This document shows positions 12,797 to 24,551 of a DNA stretch of 64,000 nt, in pieces. Position numbers and translations under genes: made by a program. The notes under the pieces are model-generated. The model was given only the letters and a program-made list of their open reading frames with translations, did no database searches and was not told where the DNA came from. Numbering within the stretch: position 1 is the stretch's first letter; every line of letters starts with the position of its first letter. The DNA comes from Petrosia ficiformis (taxonomy: Eukaryota; Porifera; Demospongiae; Haplosclerida; Petrosiidae): the NCBI GenBank assembly GCA_947044365.1, contig OX345652.1:2436940-2500939 (forward strand). Direction: 5' to 3'.

Positions 12797-13985
12797 GTCT
12801 ATCTTAGTCTGTGTCTTTGTGTCTGTTTGTCTGTCTGTCTGTCTGTCTATAGAAATGAGATGGGTAAATTTTATAGGGGGAAAGATATACTATACCTAAA
12901 TCTAAGCATGCTCTAAAGAGTAAATTTCCTGTGTGCATTCTATATAAATTATGTACATTATACTAATCTGAAAGGGGGTAGGTAGATTCCTCCCTCCCGA
13001 GAAAAATCCCTGCTTTTGGTATTGGTAATTTCCCAGAATATCTCAGATTCAGTTCAGATATACAGTGTGGTTACCATAGTGATTGAACCCATTGTACTGC
13101 ACACTGGTGAATTGATCAACTTAATTTCAATTTCATTTTATAATTTAATCACACTCCTCCCTCCATTCTCTCTTTAGGTTCCTTTTTGAAGGAGATGGTC
13201 GAGCTGTTCACAAACGTGGTGGCTCTTTGTCCAATCAAAGTCCCAGTATTAATACGCCACAGCAACACCTCACACCACAAAGACAACTGAGTATTGATTC
13301 ACAAGGATCTGATTCTGGGCATCCATCTTCTCCTTTTGGAAGCCTGATTCCTCCACCAGTAGATATGGATTCACATCCAAGCAGACAGAAATCATATCCG
13401 AGGGTAATCAGACATCTTTATGATATACCAGGCCAGAATAATGGAAGCAGAAGCTCTGAAATATCTGATACTCCTCCAATTAGCCTGGACTCGGCCATTA
13501 ATGATACAAACCAGTTTTTATTAGATAGTGATATGCATACATCGGCACCAGAGAACTGTGTATTGAACTCTTCCAATTCTAGTCACAGACTCTCCGTACA
13601 CATATCGTCTCCCTCTCAATGGAGTCACTCCATGGCTACTACGTATCAATCACCTAGTTCTGGTGAATACGAACGAATGATTCATCCAAAATGTACTGAC
13701 ACTTATGTTCAAATGAAACCAGCAGCTTTTCTTGGTATGTCCCTTTGTACTGAATCCTGCCCCACGAGATCTAGGAGCGATTCTCCTCCTCGTTTACTTC
13801 ATCCAATAACGGAGGGAGAAGTAACAAGCGACCATGATGAAAAAGATTACATCAATTATCCTTTCACATCAAACATGTCTGATGAAAATTTTACATACTA
13901 TGCAAAAGAATATGAAAATATGGAAATATTTAAAAAAGAGATGAAATCGTTTTCTGAAGGTGAATTCACACAAAAAAAATTATGA
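6543..13985 (+). CDS. DOK/IRS-like docking adaptor (PH + PTB + YxxP/YxxM tail)
   Basis: Four exons join with consistent phases: 6543-6617, 7083-7515, 11360-11663 and 13178-13985, giving 539 residues. Residues ~10-135 form a PH-like domain (GKLLMLRKGKNSK, QIEIFEKI, a final WIKRLQLLLMF). Exon 3 is an IRS-type PTB domain: VHVLGHHIISL, WDRDKMRRTG, and the diagnostic FIEIGRRCRGGPG. The Ser/Pro-rich tail has YDIP (Y~352) and YQSP (Y~427), the YxxP type used by DOK proteins for SH2 partners such as RasGAP or Crk, plus YERM (~435), YVQM (~447) and YENM (~516), the YxxM type bound by PI3-kinase p85 in IRS proteins. It should act at the inner membrane face downstream of tyrosine kinases. The start is the ATG at 6543; the PH Trp/Lys region across the exon 1-2 junction is divergent. 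Introns 2 and 3 are long and hold MITEs. Confidence 0.85.
7548..7841. mobile_element. ACTAAAA-rich MITE, copy 1 (in adaptor intron 2)
   Basis: Begins TAGTGCTGTTTTA and ends CAACACTA, with interior TTTTAGTTATAG and CTAAAAGG blocks shared with copies at 39797-40082 and 63396-63682. The terminal repeat is degraded and no target duplication is visible here; identity rests on the better copies. Confidence 0.7.
9656..9891. mobile_element. hAT-like MITE in adaptor intron 2
   Basis: 236 bp bounded by inverted CAGTGTTCTC and GAGAACACTG, with AT-repeat flanks compatible with an 8-bp duplication (ATATATAT on both sides, low complexity). CAGTG-type ends are typical of hAT elements. A second right-hand end (GAGAGAACACTG) is seen at about 11083-11094 without its left partner. 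Confidence 0.65.
10361..10984. mobile_element. MITE with TTAAGGTGGCG ends in adaptor intron 2
   Basis: Inverted ends TTAAGGTGGCG (10361) and CGCCACCTTAA (to 10984), flanked on both sides by TA, which fits a Tc1/mariner-like target duplication. Interior has no long reading frame. A TTAA-target reading is also possible. Confidence 0.65.
12724..12851. repeat. TCTG/CTGT microsatellite
   Basis: Runs of CTGT and TGTCTGTG in adaptor intron 3. The apparent reading frame through it is low-complexity and not supported as a gene. Confidence 0.9.
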
Positions 13986-15318
13986 AAATACTGAACCATC
14001 ACACAAAGGCAGCCCCTCTTTACAGTAGTATGGACAAAGAACTTGTACTTCGTATAGGAAGCTTGTCTCCATCTGATTGTGGCAATGTATGACATGTTCG
14101 ATTGCAGTGAGGTTGTCTTTGCTGATGTAGGTTGTTGTTACTGATTGGTGATTGCATTGTGTGTTTGATTGGATATATGTGTGTACATGTGTAAAATCAT
14201 TTATATTAACATGTGTCACAAGCATAGCTATTTAATTTTTATTTAATCACATACGTCACATGACTTGCTCATGTTTATGTTGATTTTCCAAATTGAACAC
14301 ATGTATGTTTAATTAGAATCACCAGTTATTTGTGTTATTTAAACCACACCTACTAAAGGGAGGTCCCCGCATTTAATCACTTTTAATTAATAAACTCATC
14401 TATTAATTATTTTTCGAAAATTCTTTTTTCCACTATCTTCCTATATCTATCTATTATCTCGGAAGTACGTAATTCTTTATCTTACCCTATATTTATAAGT
14501 ACATGTATAAAAGTAATTATTATAATATCAGAATTATCACTTTACTCATCTTATTACTATAATATATTCTTGTAATATAATAATTCTTTGTTTGTTCTGT
14601 TCTCTCTATATATTTAAAATTAAAATAATTTTTGAAATAATTATTATTTTGTCAAAGGTTTATGTTAGGGCTGAGATTCTGAAATCAATAATTAATAATT
14701 CCCAATTAATGCAGAAAACACCTCCCATTTTGATCAAAAAGGCTTCCTGTCACTTACATAGTGTCCTGTCCATGCTATGTCTTACGATAATTGATTGATT
14801 AAACGATTACCCAAGCACTATATAGTATGTGTACATATACATATAGGTTTGCTTGTGCAAATTTTAATGAATTTTTAAATTGATAGCTTAGGGGTTATTT
14901 TGTACTGTATGTATGTATGTATGCAGGTTTTTTAGGGGGTTTGTGGGGGGGCAATTCCCCCCCCCCCCCCCCAAGCTTTAGCCATTTTTCAATTGAAAAT
15001 ATATCTACTTATATAAAAAACCAAAAACCATAAGACAAGTAACAAAGATGAGGCTAGAGCTAAGAATGAACAATAAATAAGTACAATGAACAATGATAAG
15101 GACAAAGATAAAGATACAAGCAAAAATGTATTAACACATGAAGGTGAAAATAAGTATATCAGGCAGAGATAGCTGATAGAAGGAAACAATGTTATAATAT
15201 ATACATGTATACACACAATTTCTCAATTAAGTCAAAGTTCAATCTATCACACTAACCACAAGCTGAATGAGCCAGCTATATAATTATGCTAAAGAAGTGC
15301 TGCAAAGTAGTACATTAG
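13986..15318. other. Adaptor 3' flank and repeats
   Basis: Downstream of the adaptor stop. Contains a degraded copy (about 14690-14760) of a repeat also seen at 3395-3475 and 47830-48000 (AATTAATGCAG...AAAACTCC-like and GATCAAAAAGGCTTCC blocks), and a C16 tract at about 14957-14972. No coding evidence. Confidence 0.5.
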
Positions 15319-15908
15319 TATATTATCAGGAGCCCATAATGAGAAAGCGTAAGAGTAGAAGCGGTAAACGAGCACACATTTAATTAAATTGGTCAAACTA
15401 TCTGTCTGACCGTCTGTTACTATTTTTAGAACCACATGTCTATGCCTTCGTTAAATATGGCTTCTAAAAAATGAACAGCTACTATATACTACATTGAAAG
15501 CTCCTTTTATAGCAGAGAAAATAATTGAGCGATATCCTGGCTCGTGTAGATTGTGAAGATGTTCCTAGTGAAGCCATCGACAAAGCAGTAGGAAGCCTTC
15601 ACTGCAATCACTTCAATGACAGAAGGCAATGATGTCAAACACTCTTGAATAGGACTAAACAGTTATTTCTCGGCTTTCACAAAGCATACTCTCAATTTCC
15701 TGATTCCATTTGACTCCATTTTTGCCTCCAGACGTGTTCGTTTCATTGCTAACCTTGGAGATTGTTGAGATGTATGCGCATGGGTTCTAAAAATAGTAAC
15801 AGACAGTCAGACAGATAGTTTGACCAATTTAATTAAATGCGTGGTCGTTTACCGCTCCTACTCTTACGCTTTCTGGTCAACGTCATTATGTGCTCCTGAT
15901 ATTATGTA
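15319..15908. mobile_element. Foldback element with ~115 bp inverted arms
   Basis: The left arm (about 15319-15433: GGAGCCCATAATG, CGTAAGAGTAGAAGCGGTAA, CAGACAGATAG complement) is mirrored at about 15783-15908 (GGTTCTAAAAATAGTAACAG ... CCTACTCTTACGCTTTC ... GTGCTCCTGATA). The 350-bp centre has no long ORF. C-tracts of ~16 bp lie on either side (14957 and 15958). A piece of the arm may recur near 31495-31540 (AAAGCGTAGAAGTAG). Superfamily unknown. Confidence 0.8.
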
Positions 15909-15955
15909 TTAAGCTCCATCCTCCAACCCCCCTGATTTTCTTGAAAAATTGATTT

Positions 15956-15973
15956 GCCCCCCCCCCCCCCCCC
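15956..15973. repeat. C-tract beside foldback element
   Basis: An uninterrupted run of about 16 C (G on the other strand). Similar tracts occur at about 14957, 49362 and 60440. Confidence 0.9.
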
Positions 15974-16064
15974 TGAAATTTTTTTCTAAAAAAATCTCTG
16001 TTGACAGTATGCATACATACATACATATTACATACATACATACATACACACATACATACATAAT

Positions 16065-16155
16065 TTAAAAAAAGAAAGGAAAATGATGAACGCAAAAGGA
16101 AACGAGAAGAGGAGGAGGAGGAGGAACAGTATATTAAGTGGCTAAGGAAGGAAAG
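16065..16155 (+). pseudogene. 3' remnant of MGNSQS coiled-coil ORF
   Basis: Encodes the Lys/Glu-rich tail (ERKRKREEEEEEQYIKWLRK-like) of the protein intact at 20731-21012. The first ~50 codons are gone and replaced by a (CATA)n microsatellite. Confidence 0.75.
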
Positions 16156-17088
16156 GAAGGAGGAGGTGAACGGGCAAAAAGGAGAAAGTGGTACTAATAA
16201 TAATTATAATAATTGAAGTGTTATCTGTCTCACTACTATTAATTAACAAAAACTAGAAATCATCATGTATTGTCAAATTGAGAGTATAAGAGACATACAG
16301 AGACAATTAAACATGAACATACAACATTAAATACAATTCTACAGGTAAATCTTGCATGCTTTGAACATCTAAATACATTATATAGGCATGGCAACATGTG
16401 CACTAATTAAGTATTCCTTATGTGGAGCTGTGTGTTGTGGCTGACACTTCCACAATGATGTGTTGTTTATTTAATGTCCCAAATACAATAATTATAATAT
16501 CAAAAAAAATTCCTGAACATTCTGATTATTGATTGTAACCACTTGTCACTCACTATATGCTATGAAAGACACATCATCAATACCTCACTTTAAGTACAAT
16601 GAATTGGTTTTTTTCACATTTTGACTAGGTGGAATCATCAATACATCCTCCTGGTTCTACAGCATGTTTTCTCTTTAATCCGAATAACATGTTTATTAGT
16701 TTATAACACTTCAAGTGTTACATTTTGTAGTGTACATGTGTGTGTACCTATGTAACATTGACTGATCCCAGACTAAATTAGGTGTATTGGAAGTAGTATC
16801 TGATGGTTTCATTTCAGCATTATTCGTAATTAATGTTGAGTTTGTCAGTCTATGTAAACCTTTCCTGGAATGAGAAGATATGGATATACATCAATGCATA
16901 ATTACACATAACTTGTATATACATATATGCCTATAACTGTATCATTGCAGTGAACAGACTGCCAACAGTGAGTAAACACACATATAATATAATAATATTC
17001 CTACTGACCACTAATACTAACCATGCACATATATTAGCTATGTATGTCAAGCTGTGATCACTATCACAACATAATTACAACTTGACTA

Positions 17089-17094
<6 letters not shown>

Positions 17095-17140
<46 letters not shown>
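17095..17140. repeat. (TA)n microsatellite
   Basis: Pure TA run directly left of the hairpin. Similar TA runs at 18962-19021, 19453-19493, 19858-19889, 20220-20274, 21957-21985, 34483-34547 and 46795-46851. Confidence 0.95.
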
Positions 17141-17144
<4 letters not shown>

Positions 17145-17154
17145 CATGTATATT

Positions 17155-17299
17155 ATATAGTATGCTAATAAGTCCTATATACAAAATATAGGACCTGAGT
17201 TTGTGTCCGAGGATGTGATATAGCCCGAGCCTGCAAGGGCTATATCACATTAGAGGACACAAAACAAGGGTCCTATATAGACCTGTTAGCATACTATAT
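17155..17299. repeat. Palindromic hairpin element, copy 1
   Basis: Runs from ATAGTATGCTAATA to GTTAGCATACTATA and folds on a GATATAGCCCGAGCCTGCAA / GGGCTATATC core. Preceded by a (TA)n tract. Members at 19980, 22008, 24128, 34595 and 43593 share the architecture. Confidence 0.85.
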
Positions 17300-18510
17300 G
17301 CAATATATTGTATGATGGTGTCCATCTCCAGCATAGTGTGTACATGGAAGGTCTATATACAATATATGGAAATAATTTGTGGGCAGTAAGACAAAGAGTA
17401 AATGCCTTAAAGGTACTGATTAGTTTACAAAACACCTTTGAAAAAATACCATATGTGGATGTACTATATAGCTTTATAGTGCTGGTACTGATTAGTTTAC
17501 ATAACACCTTTGAAAATTTGTGAAAATTCAAATATTGTTCATTAGGAGTGCATGAACTCCATCAAAAGTGTGGAAGGAGCATACATAAAACGCTGTATCA
17601 ATCTTTGTCGAACGAATTGCACAAAATTCCCATATATGGGCGAACACTAAGAATAACAAAGCAGAGGTGCTAAGTGGCTGATCATACACAAAAAGTTACC
17701 AACAAACCATGCCCAATGCACGTGGAGCTAGTATACTAGTATAGTATTAACGTAAACACTAATGCAGTTAATAACTGCATTAGTGTTTATGTTAATACTA
17801 TACTAGTCAGTTAGGAGAAAGGCAGCTGTAGTAAGTCTACGTCCCATAAAGAGAACTAGATCAACATCGCTTGCTTCACTACATCAAGAGGCAACGAAGA
17901 ATATTGGAGTGTATAAAATATGTGGCAGCCCAAAAAGAAAAGGCTACAGGCCAAAACAATGATAGATAGACTTCACAAGAACCGACTTTAAACAAACTCT
18001 TCAAGTGCAACGGCATCCACTTCTTTCACTCTACTTATAAGATACTTCACCTCCTTCAACAGCCTCTAGTAGTATGTTTAGCTTTTGTCGCGCCATATAT
18101 ATGTATTACGTGCAGGATACGGCACTGGGTGCTACGTGTGTACATTTACCACTAGCACTTGAAACACATTATGAAATCATTATCTCAAGTACTTTCATTC
18201 GACAAAGGTTAACACACCTTTTGATATAGCTGTTGTACGCTCCTTGCGCTCCTGGTAGCATATTAATTGATTGAGGTACATGTATGTATATAATTATTAC
18301 TTTTCAGTTACCAGCAGCCATTTTATTGTCGGATATCTCTAGTTGGTGGTCATGAATACTACTACTCAAAACATGAACAGCTTCACAAGCTAAACATGTC
18401 TAAATAGAATATTAGGTGAATCACTGTTATTACTGCAAAGGTGCATTGATATACAGATCAACATTTCATATACAAATCATTAGTATTCCTTTAGTATGAA
18501 GGATTGATCA

Positions 18511-18705
18511 ATGTTTGGTATACAGATCGAGAGTCCGTATAACACAAAATACGTACACATTCTACATGCCAATGATATTCCAGGTCTGCACACCACTGAT
18601 ATCTACATCCATGTCAGCACATTTTTAAGTAATTGTATCTATCAAATAACCATTAACATCAATTGTACCAAAGCAAAGAGCCAACTACAAAATGGCTGCT
18701 TCTAA
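18511..18705 (+). CDS. 64-codon ORF repeated in three repeat copies
   Basis: Begins MFGIQIES and ends SQLQNGCF. The frame is preserved, with one amino acid change (SPYN versus SLYN), at 23593-23787 (+) and 37329-37523 (-). Nothing in it resembles a known domain. Conservation may simply reflect how recently the repeat copied itself. Coding status doubtful. Confidence 0.2.
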   Translation: MFGIQIESPYNTKYVHILHANDIPGLHTTDIYIHVSTFLSNCIYQITININCTKAKSQLQNGCF

Positions 18706-18959
18706 CCAAAAGATATGAACTCAGCACTTCAAGATATACCATTCATAGTTTTGTAGTTTTTAATCTATTCATGTTGAGGACATATAAAAACCTCCACTAT
18801 AGTTAATTGTTAGTTGTGAAATCAGAACATCTAAATAATCTATCTAGACATGTTTGTTGAGCGTATGTGTACATCTTTCTTTCTTTCTTTCTTTCCTGAT
18901 AATATCATGTACATGTTTTGAGCATTTTAAGTTGTCATATCCACCAAAGGTCAATTGGA

Positions 18960-19018
<59 letters not shown>

Positions 19019-19024
<6 letters not shown>

Positions 19025-19400
19025 GTTGATAGCTAAGTGCACAAGCATTTTGCTACACATCACATGCATGCAATTAATGAACTGGAAGAAAACTTTTAAT
19101 CAGCCATAACTCACGCCCCACAGTTGTTATGACCTTTAATCTGTGGCATACCATTGGGACACTTCAAACAGAATAATCTGTTTACGATTTTTTTGTGTGG
19201 TGTGGCATACTGGGGACCAGACTATAAATCAAGACCATGGTTGTTATAGCCTAATGAAGCTAAAAACCAAAGAGCTTACATTGTTGTCAACACCAGTGTA
19301 CATGTATGTATGATATATATATGCATGTAGCTACCCATTAAGAAAATTACAAAATTGAAGAATTAAATATTATTTTGTCATATATTTATATATATATATA
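19019..19400 (+). repeat. ~375 bp direct repeat, first copy
   Basis: From TGTCGTTGATAGCTAAGTGC to ATTAAATATTATTTTGTCAT. A second copy follows at 19494-19860 in the same orientation and an inverted copy lies at 36625-37030. Each is bounded by a (TA)n run. Confidence 0.9.
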
Positions 19401-19448
19401 TATATGATACATGCATATATATAATGTAATTATGTATGTATGTATTTA

Positions 19449-19493
<45 letters not shown>

Positions 19494-19496
<3 letters not shown>

Positions 19497-19855
19497 GTTG
19501 ATAGCTAAGTGCACAAGCATTTTGCTACACATCACATGCATGCAATTAATGAACTGGAAGAAAAATTTTAATCAGCCATAACTCATGCCCCACAGTTGTT
19601 ATGACCTTTAATCTGTGGCGGCATGCCATTGGGACACTTCAAACAGAATAATCTGTTTAAGAATTTTTTGTTTGGTGTGGCATGGTTGTTATAGCCTAAT
19701 GGTTGTTATAGTCTAATGAAGCTAAAAACCAAAGAGCTTACATTGTTGTCAACACCAGTGTACATGTATGTATGATATATATCTGCATGTAGCTACCCAT
19801 TAAGAAAATTACAAAATTGAAGAATTAAATATTATTTTGTCATATATTTATATAT

Positions 19856-19860
<5 letters not shown>
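19494..19860 (+). repeat. ~375 bp direct repeat, second copy
   Basis: Near-identical to 19019-19400, with a ~30-bp internal deletion/rearrangement around 19680-19700 (GGTTGTTATAGCCTAATG duplicated). Confidence 0.9.
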
Positions 19861-19892
<32 letters not shown>

Positions 19893-19932
19893 ACATGCAT
19901 ATATATAATGTCATTATGTATGTATGTATTTA

Positions 19933-19969
<37 letters not shown>

Positions 19970-19979
19970 ATATGTATAT

Positions 19980-20138
19980 TATATAGTACACTTACAGTTC
20001 TTATATACAAAATATAGACCCGAGGTTTAGTGTCTGAGGATGTGATATAGCCCGAGCTTGCGAGGGCTATATCACATCCAAAGACACTAAACCAAGGGTT
20101 TATATTGTGGTATATAAGAACTGTAAGTGTACTATATA
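19980..20138. repeat. Palindromic hairpin element, copy 2
   Basis: Ends ATAGTACACTTACAGTTC / GAACTGTAAGTGTACTAT are exact inverted repeats that differ from copy 1, while the GATATAGCCCGAGC / GAGGGCTATATCACAT centre is conserved. Arms therefore co-vary, keeping the fold. Confidence 0.85.
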
Positions 20139-20218
20139 CAATATATAGTATGCTAGTGGTCACAGGTCTATATACAAAATATAAGACCTAACCACATCAA
20201 ACGGTTGCCATGGTAGCA

Positions 20219-20299
<81 letters not shown>

Positions 20300-20730
20300 A
20301 CCAAGCAAGCGAAAAAGGGTCAAAAGTAACATATTAGGTATAGCACAAACCAAGTAAAACTAAATTCAACTTGAAGTACAGATAACTTCTTTAGACAATG
20401 TAGTACTGCTTGTGTTAGAAATCATAACTGCGAGCAACAAATGGACATTCATATTTTGATCAAAATGTTTTAATTATGAATAATAATAATCTTCTGACAC
20501 CTGGAACCCTAATTTAGATAGTTCACTGGTCTTTCTCTAGTCAATGCATATGACTTGTGACATTCATAATGCATTGTATACATTATTCAGGCTACCATAT
20601 ATATGTGCACATGTGCAATACATACACCTGCTGCACATGTGCAATATCAATCTAGGTCCTCAAGGGGAGGATCGTGGCTGATGGCCATCATATATAAAGA
20701 AATAAGCTGCAAACACTGAAAAAAAAAACA

Positions 20731-21012
20731 ATGGGAAACTCACAGAGTCATGATCTATTTGAGCAACTTGAGTCACAAAGAAGAGAAATAGAAGAACTAA
20801 AAAAAAAAATCAATATACTAATTCAAAAAGGGGAAAAAAAGGAAGAACAAGAAGAGAAACAAAAAATGAAAGAATTGGAATTCAGAAAAAGAAAAGACCG
20901 TGAACTCAAACGAAAAAGAGAAGAGGAGGAAGAGGAAGAACAATACATTGAGTGGCTGAGGAAGGAAAGGAAGGAGGAGGATGAGCGGGTTAAGAGGAGG
21001 AAGCGGTACTAA
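20731..21012 (+). CDS. MGNSQS coiled-coil small protein (repeat-borne)
   Basis: 93 residues. It starts MGNSQS, the consensus for N-myristoylation (Gly2, Ser6), and continues as a highly charged coiled coil (FEQLESQRREIEELKKKINI ... KRKREEEEEEEQYIEWLRKE). A TATA-like CATATATAAAG lies about 40 bp upstream and a run of A directly precedes the ATG. It sits inside the ~4.8 kb repeat; a 5' half survives in inverted orientation at 33870-34003 and a 3' half at 16065-16155. If made, it would be a membrane-tethered oligomerising protein. No known family recognised. Confidence 0.5.
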   Translation: MGNSQSHDLFEQLESQRREIEELKKKINILIQKGEKKEEQEEKQKMKELEFRKRKDRELKRKREEEEEEEQYIEWLRKERKEEDERVKRRKRY

Positions 21013-21947
21013 TAATAATTATAATAATTGAAGTGTTACTTGTCTGATGGCTATAAATTAGAAATCATCAATTGTGAATTGTCAAATTGGGAGTATACTT
21101 ATATAATTTCAAATTGCATGCCTTAGCATATTATGTGGAGACACAACATTTCAAAGACCATCACTAGCAACCACAACAAACCTCTGTATAGACAAATCAA
21201 GAGGATCAGGAAACAGCATACTTCGAACATCTAAATACATTATGGCATGGCAACATGTGCACTAATTAAGTATTCCTTATGTGGAGCTGTGTGTTGTGGG
21301 CTGACACTTCCACAATGATGTGTTGTTTATTTAATGTCCCAAATACAATAATTATAATATCAAAAAAATTCCTGAACATTCTGATTATTGATTGTAACCA
21401 CTTGTCACTCACTATATGCTATGAAAGACACATCATCAATACCTCACTTTAAGTACAATGAATTGGTTTTCTTCACATTTTGACTAGGTGGAATCATCAA
21501 TACATCCTCCTGGTTCTACAGCATGTTTTCTCTTTAATCCGAATAACATGTTTATTAGTTTATAACACTTCAAGTGTTACATTTTGTAGTGTACATGTGT
21601 GTGTACCTATGTAACATTGACTGATCCCAGACTAAATTAGGTGTATTGGAAGTAGCATCTGATGGTTTCATTTCAGCATTATTCGTAATTAATGTTGAGT
21701 TTGTCAGTCTATGTAAACCTTTCCTGGAATGAGAAGATATGGATATACATCAATGCATAATTACACATAACTTGTATATACATATATGCCTATAACTGTA
21801 TCATTGCAGTGAACAGACTGCCAACAGTGAGTAAACACACATATAATATAATAATATTCCTACTGACCACTAATACTAACCATGCACATATATTAGCTAT
21901 GTATGTCAAGCTGTGATCACTATCACAACATAATTACAACTTGACTA

Positions 21948-21993
<46 letters not shown>

Positions 21994-23870
21994 CATGTAT
22001 ATTATATAGTATGCTAATAAGTCCTATATACAAAATATAGGACCTGAGTTTGTGTCCGAGGATGTGATATAGCCCGAGCCTGCGAGGGCTATATCACATT
22101 AGAGGACACAAAACAAGGGTCCTATATATGACCTGTTAGCATACTATATGCAATATATTGTATGATGGTGTCATCTCCAGCATAGTGTGTTCATGGAAGG
22201 TCTATATACAATATATAGGACTCACCACATAAAAGGGCACCATCATAATATAGATAGCTAGTGTATATAATAATATAAATACAAAATGATTTGAGCTAAA
22301 TAATAATCACTAGTGTAGATAGCTAGTGTATATAATAATATATATAATAATCACTAGTACTAGCTATAGTAATCACTAGTACTAGCTATAGTATCACTAG
22401 TACTAGCTATAGTCAAAAAATTATGCACCTCTAAATACTTAGAATGAACATGGAAATAATTTGTGGCAGTAAGACAAGAGAAGATGCCTTAAAGGTACTG
22501 ATTAGTTTACAAAACACCTTTGAAAAAATACCATATGTGGATGTACTATATAGCTTTATAGTGCTGGTACTGATTAGTTTACATAACACCTTTGAAAATT
22601 TGTGAAAATTCAAATATTGTTCATTAGGAGTGCATGAACTCCATCAAAAGTGTGGAAGGAGCATACATAAAACGCTGTATCAATCTTTGTCGAACGAATT
22701 GCACAAAATTCCCATATATGGGCGAACACTAAGAATAACAAAGCAGAGGTGCTAAGTGGCTGATCATACACAAAAAGTTACCAACAAACCATGCCCAATG
22801 CACGTGGAGCTAGTATACTAGTATAGTATTAACGTAAACACTAATGCAGTTAATAACTGCATTAGTGTTTATGTTAATACTATACTAGTCAGTTAGGAGA
22901 AAGGCAGCTGTAGTAAGTCTACGTCCCATAAAGAGAACTAGATCAACATCGCTTGCTTCACTACATCAAGAGGCAACGAAGAATATTGGAGTGTATAAAA
23001 TATGTGGCAGCCCAAAAAGAAAAGGCTACAGGCCAAAACAATGATAGATAGACTTCACAAGAACCGACTTTAAACAAACTCTTCAAGTGCAACGGCATCC
23101 ACTTCTTTCACTCTACTTATAAGATACTTCACCTCCTTCAACAGCCTCTAGTAGTATGTTTAGCTTTTGTTGCGCCATATATATGTATTACGTGCAGGAT
23201 ACGGCACTGGGTGCTACGTGTGTACATTTACCACTAGCACTTGAAACACATTATGAAATCATTATCTCAAGTACTTTCATTCGACAAAGGTTAACACACC
23301 TTTTGATATAGCTGTTGTACGCTCCTTGCGCTCCTGGTAGCATATTAATTGATTGAGGTACATGTATGTATATAATTATTACTTTTCAGTTACCAGCAGC
23401 CATTTTATTGTCGGATATCTCTAGTTGGTGGTCATGAATACTACTACTCAAAACATGAACAGCTTCACAAGCTAAACATGTCTAAATAGAATATTAGGTG
23501 AATCACTGTTATTACTGCAAAGGTGCATTGATATACAGATCAACATTTCATATACAAATCATTAGTATTCCTTTAGTATGAAGGATTGATCAATGTTTGG
23601 TATACAGATCGAGAGTCTGTATAACACAAAATACGTACACATTCTACATGCCAATGATATTCCAGGTCTGCATACCACTGATATCTACATCCATGTCAGC
23701 ACATTTTTAAGTAATTGTATCTATCAAATAACCATTAACATCAATTGTACCAAAGCAAAGAGCCAACTACAAAATGGCTGCTTCTAACCAAAAGATATGA
23801 ACTCAGCACTTCAAGATATACCATTCATAGTGTTTGTAGTTTTTAATCTATTAGTTGTGAAATCAGAACA
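20870..23870 (+). repeat. ~4.8 kb repeat unit, copy 2
   Basis: Direct near-identical copy of 16065-18790. The extra stretch 22210-22440 consists of short tandem ACTAGTACTAGCTATAGT-type repeats. Confidence 0.9.
22008..22150. repeat. Palindromic hairpin element, copy 3
   Basis: Near-identical to copy 1, as expected since it lies at the same place in the duplicated unit. Confidence 0.85.
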
Positions 23871-24127
23871 TCCAAATATTCTATCTAGACATGTTTGTTG
23901 AGTGTATGTGTACATGTACATGTTTTGAGCATTTTAAGTTGTCATATCCATCAAATAAACCTGAAGGTCAATTGGACCATAAATATATATGCACAAAGTA
24001 ATATTATATATTAGCTATGTATGTCAAGCTGTGATCACTATCACAACATAATTACAACTTGACAATATAATTATATATATATATATATATCTATGTATAT
24101 ATATATATATATATATACATGTATATT

Positions 24128-24278
24128 ATATAGTATGCTAATATACAAAATATAGGACCTGCATGAGTTTGTGTCCGAGGATGTGATATAGCCCAAGTCT
24201 GTGAGGGCTATATCACATTAGAGGACACAAAACAAGGGTCCTATATTCGGTATATAGGACCTATTAGCATACTATATA
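24128..24278. repeat. Palindromic hairpin element, copy 4
   Basis: Same TAGTATGCTAAT ... ATTAGCATACTATA ends and GATATAGCCCAAGTCTGTGA centre; the left arm lacks about 15 bp relative to the right arm. Confidence 0.8.
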
Positions 24279-24551
24279 CAATATATTGTATGATGGTGTC
24301 ATCTGCATAGCCTGGGAAGGTCTATATACAATATATAGGACTCACCACATAAAAGGGATGATATCACCATCATAATATATACATAATAATAAGGTATTGC
24401 AAATTCATATAGGAATTTGTGTTATGAAGTTATGTAATAGTCTACAACTGTATGTTAGTAATAAACCTTTCCTATTGTGGTCCAGTATAAATGTCTGTTG
24501 CTTGCAGTTAGAGTAGCAAACAGAGCATGCTATTTTACATTCTAGGGTTCG

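Larger units (their letters stand above)
16065..18790 (+). repeat. ~4.8 kb repeat unit, copy 1 (3' part)
   Basis: Matches 20870-23870 almost base for base in the same orientation, apart from an extra ~230 bp at 22210-22440 in copy 2. Includes the 3' end of the coiled-coil ORF, a palindromic hairpin (17155-17299), a pair of ~90-bp repeats (17410-17520) and a 64-codon frame at 18511-18705. The 5' side is cut off by a CATA microsatellite at about 16015-16055. Confidence 0.9.

Noticed and set aside
12725..12916. Open frame rich in Val/Cys
   Set aside because: Entirely produced by the CTGT microsatellite in an intron.
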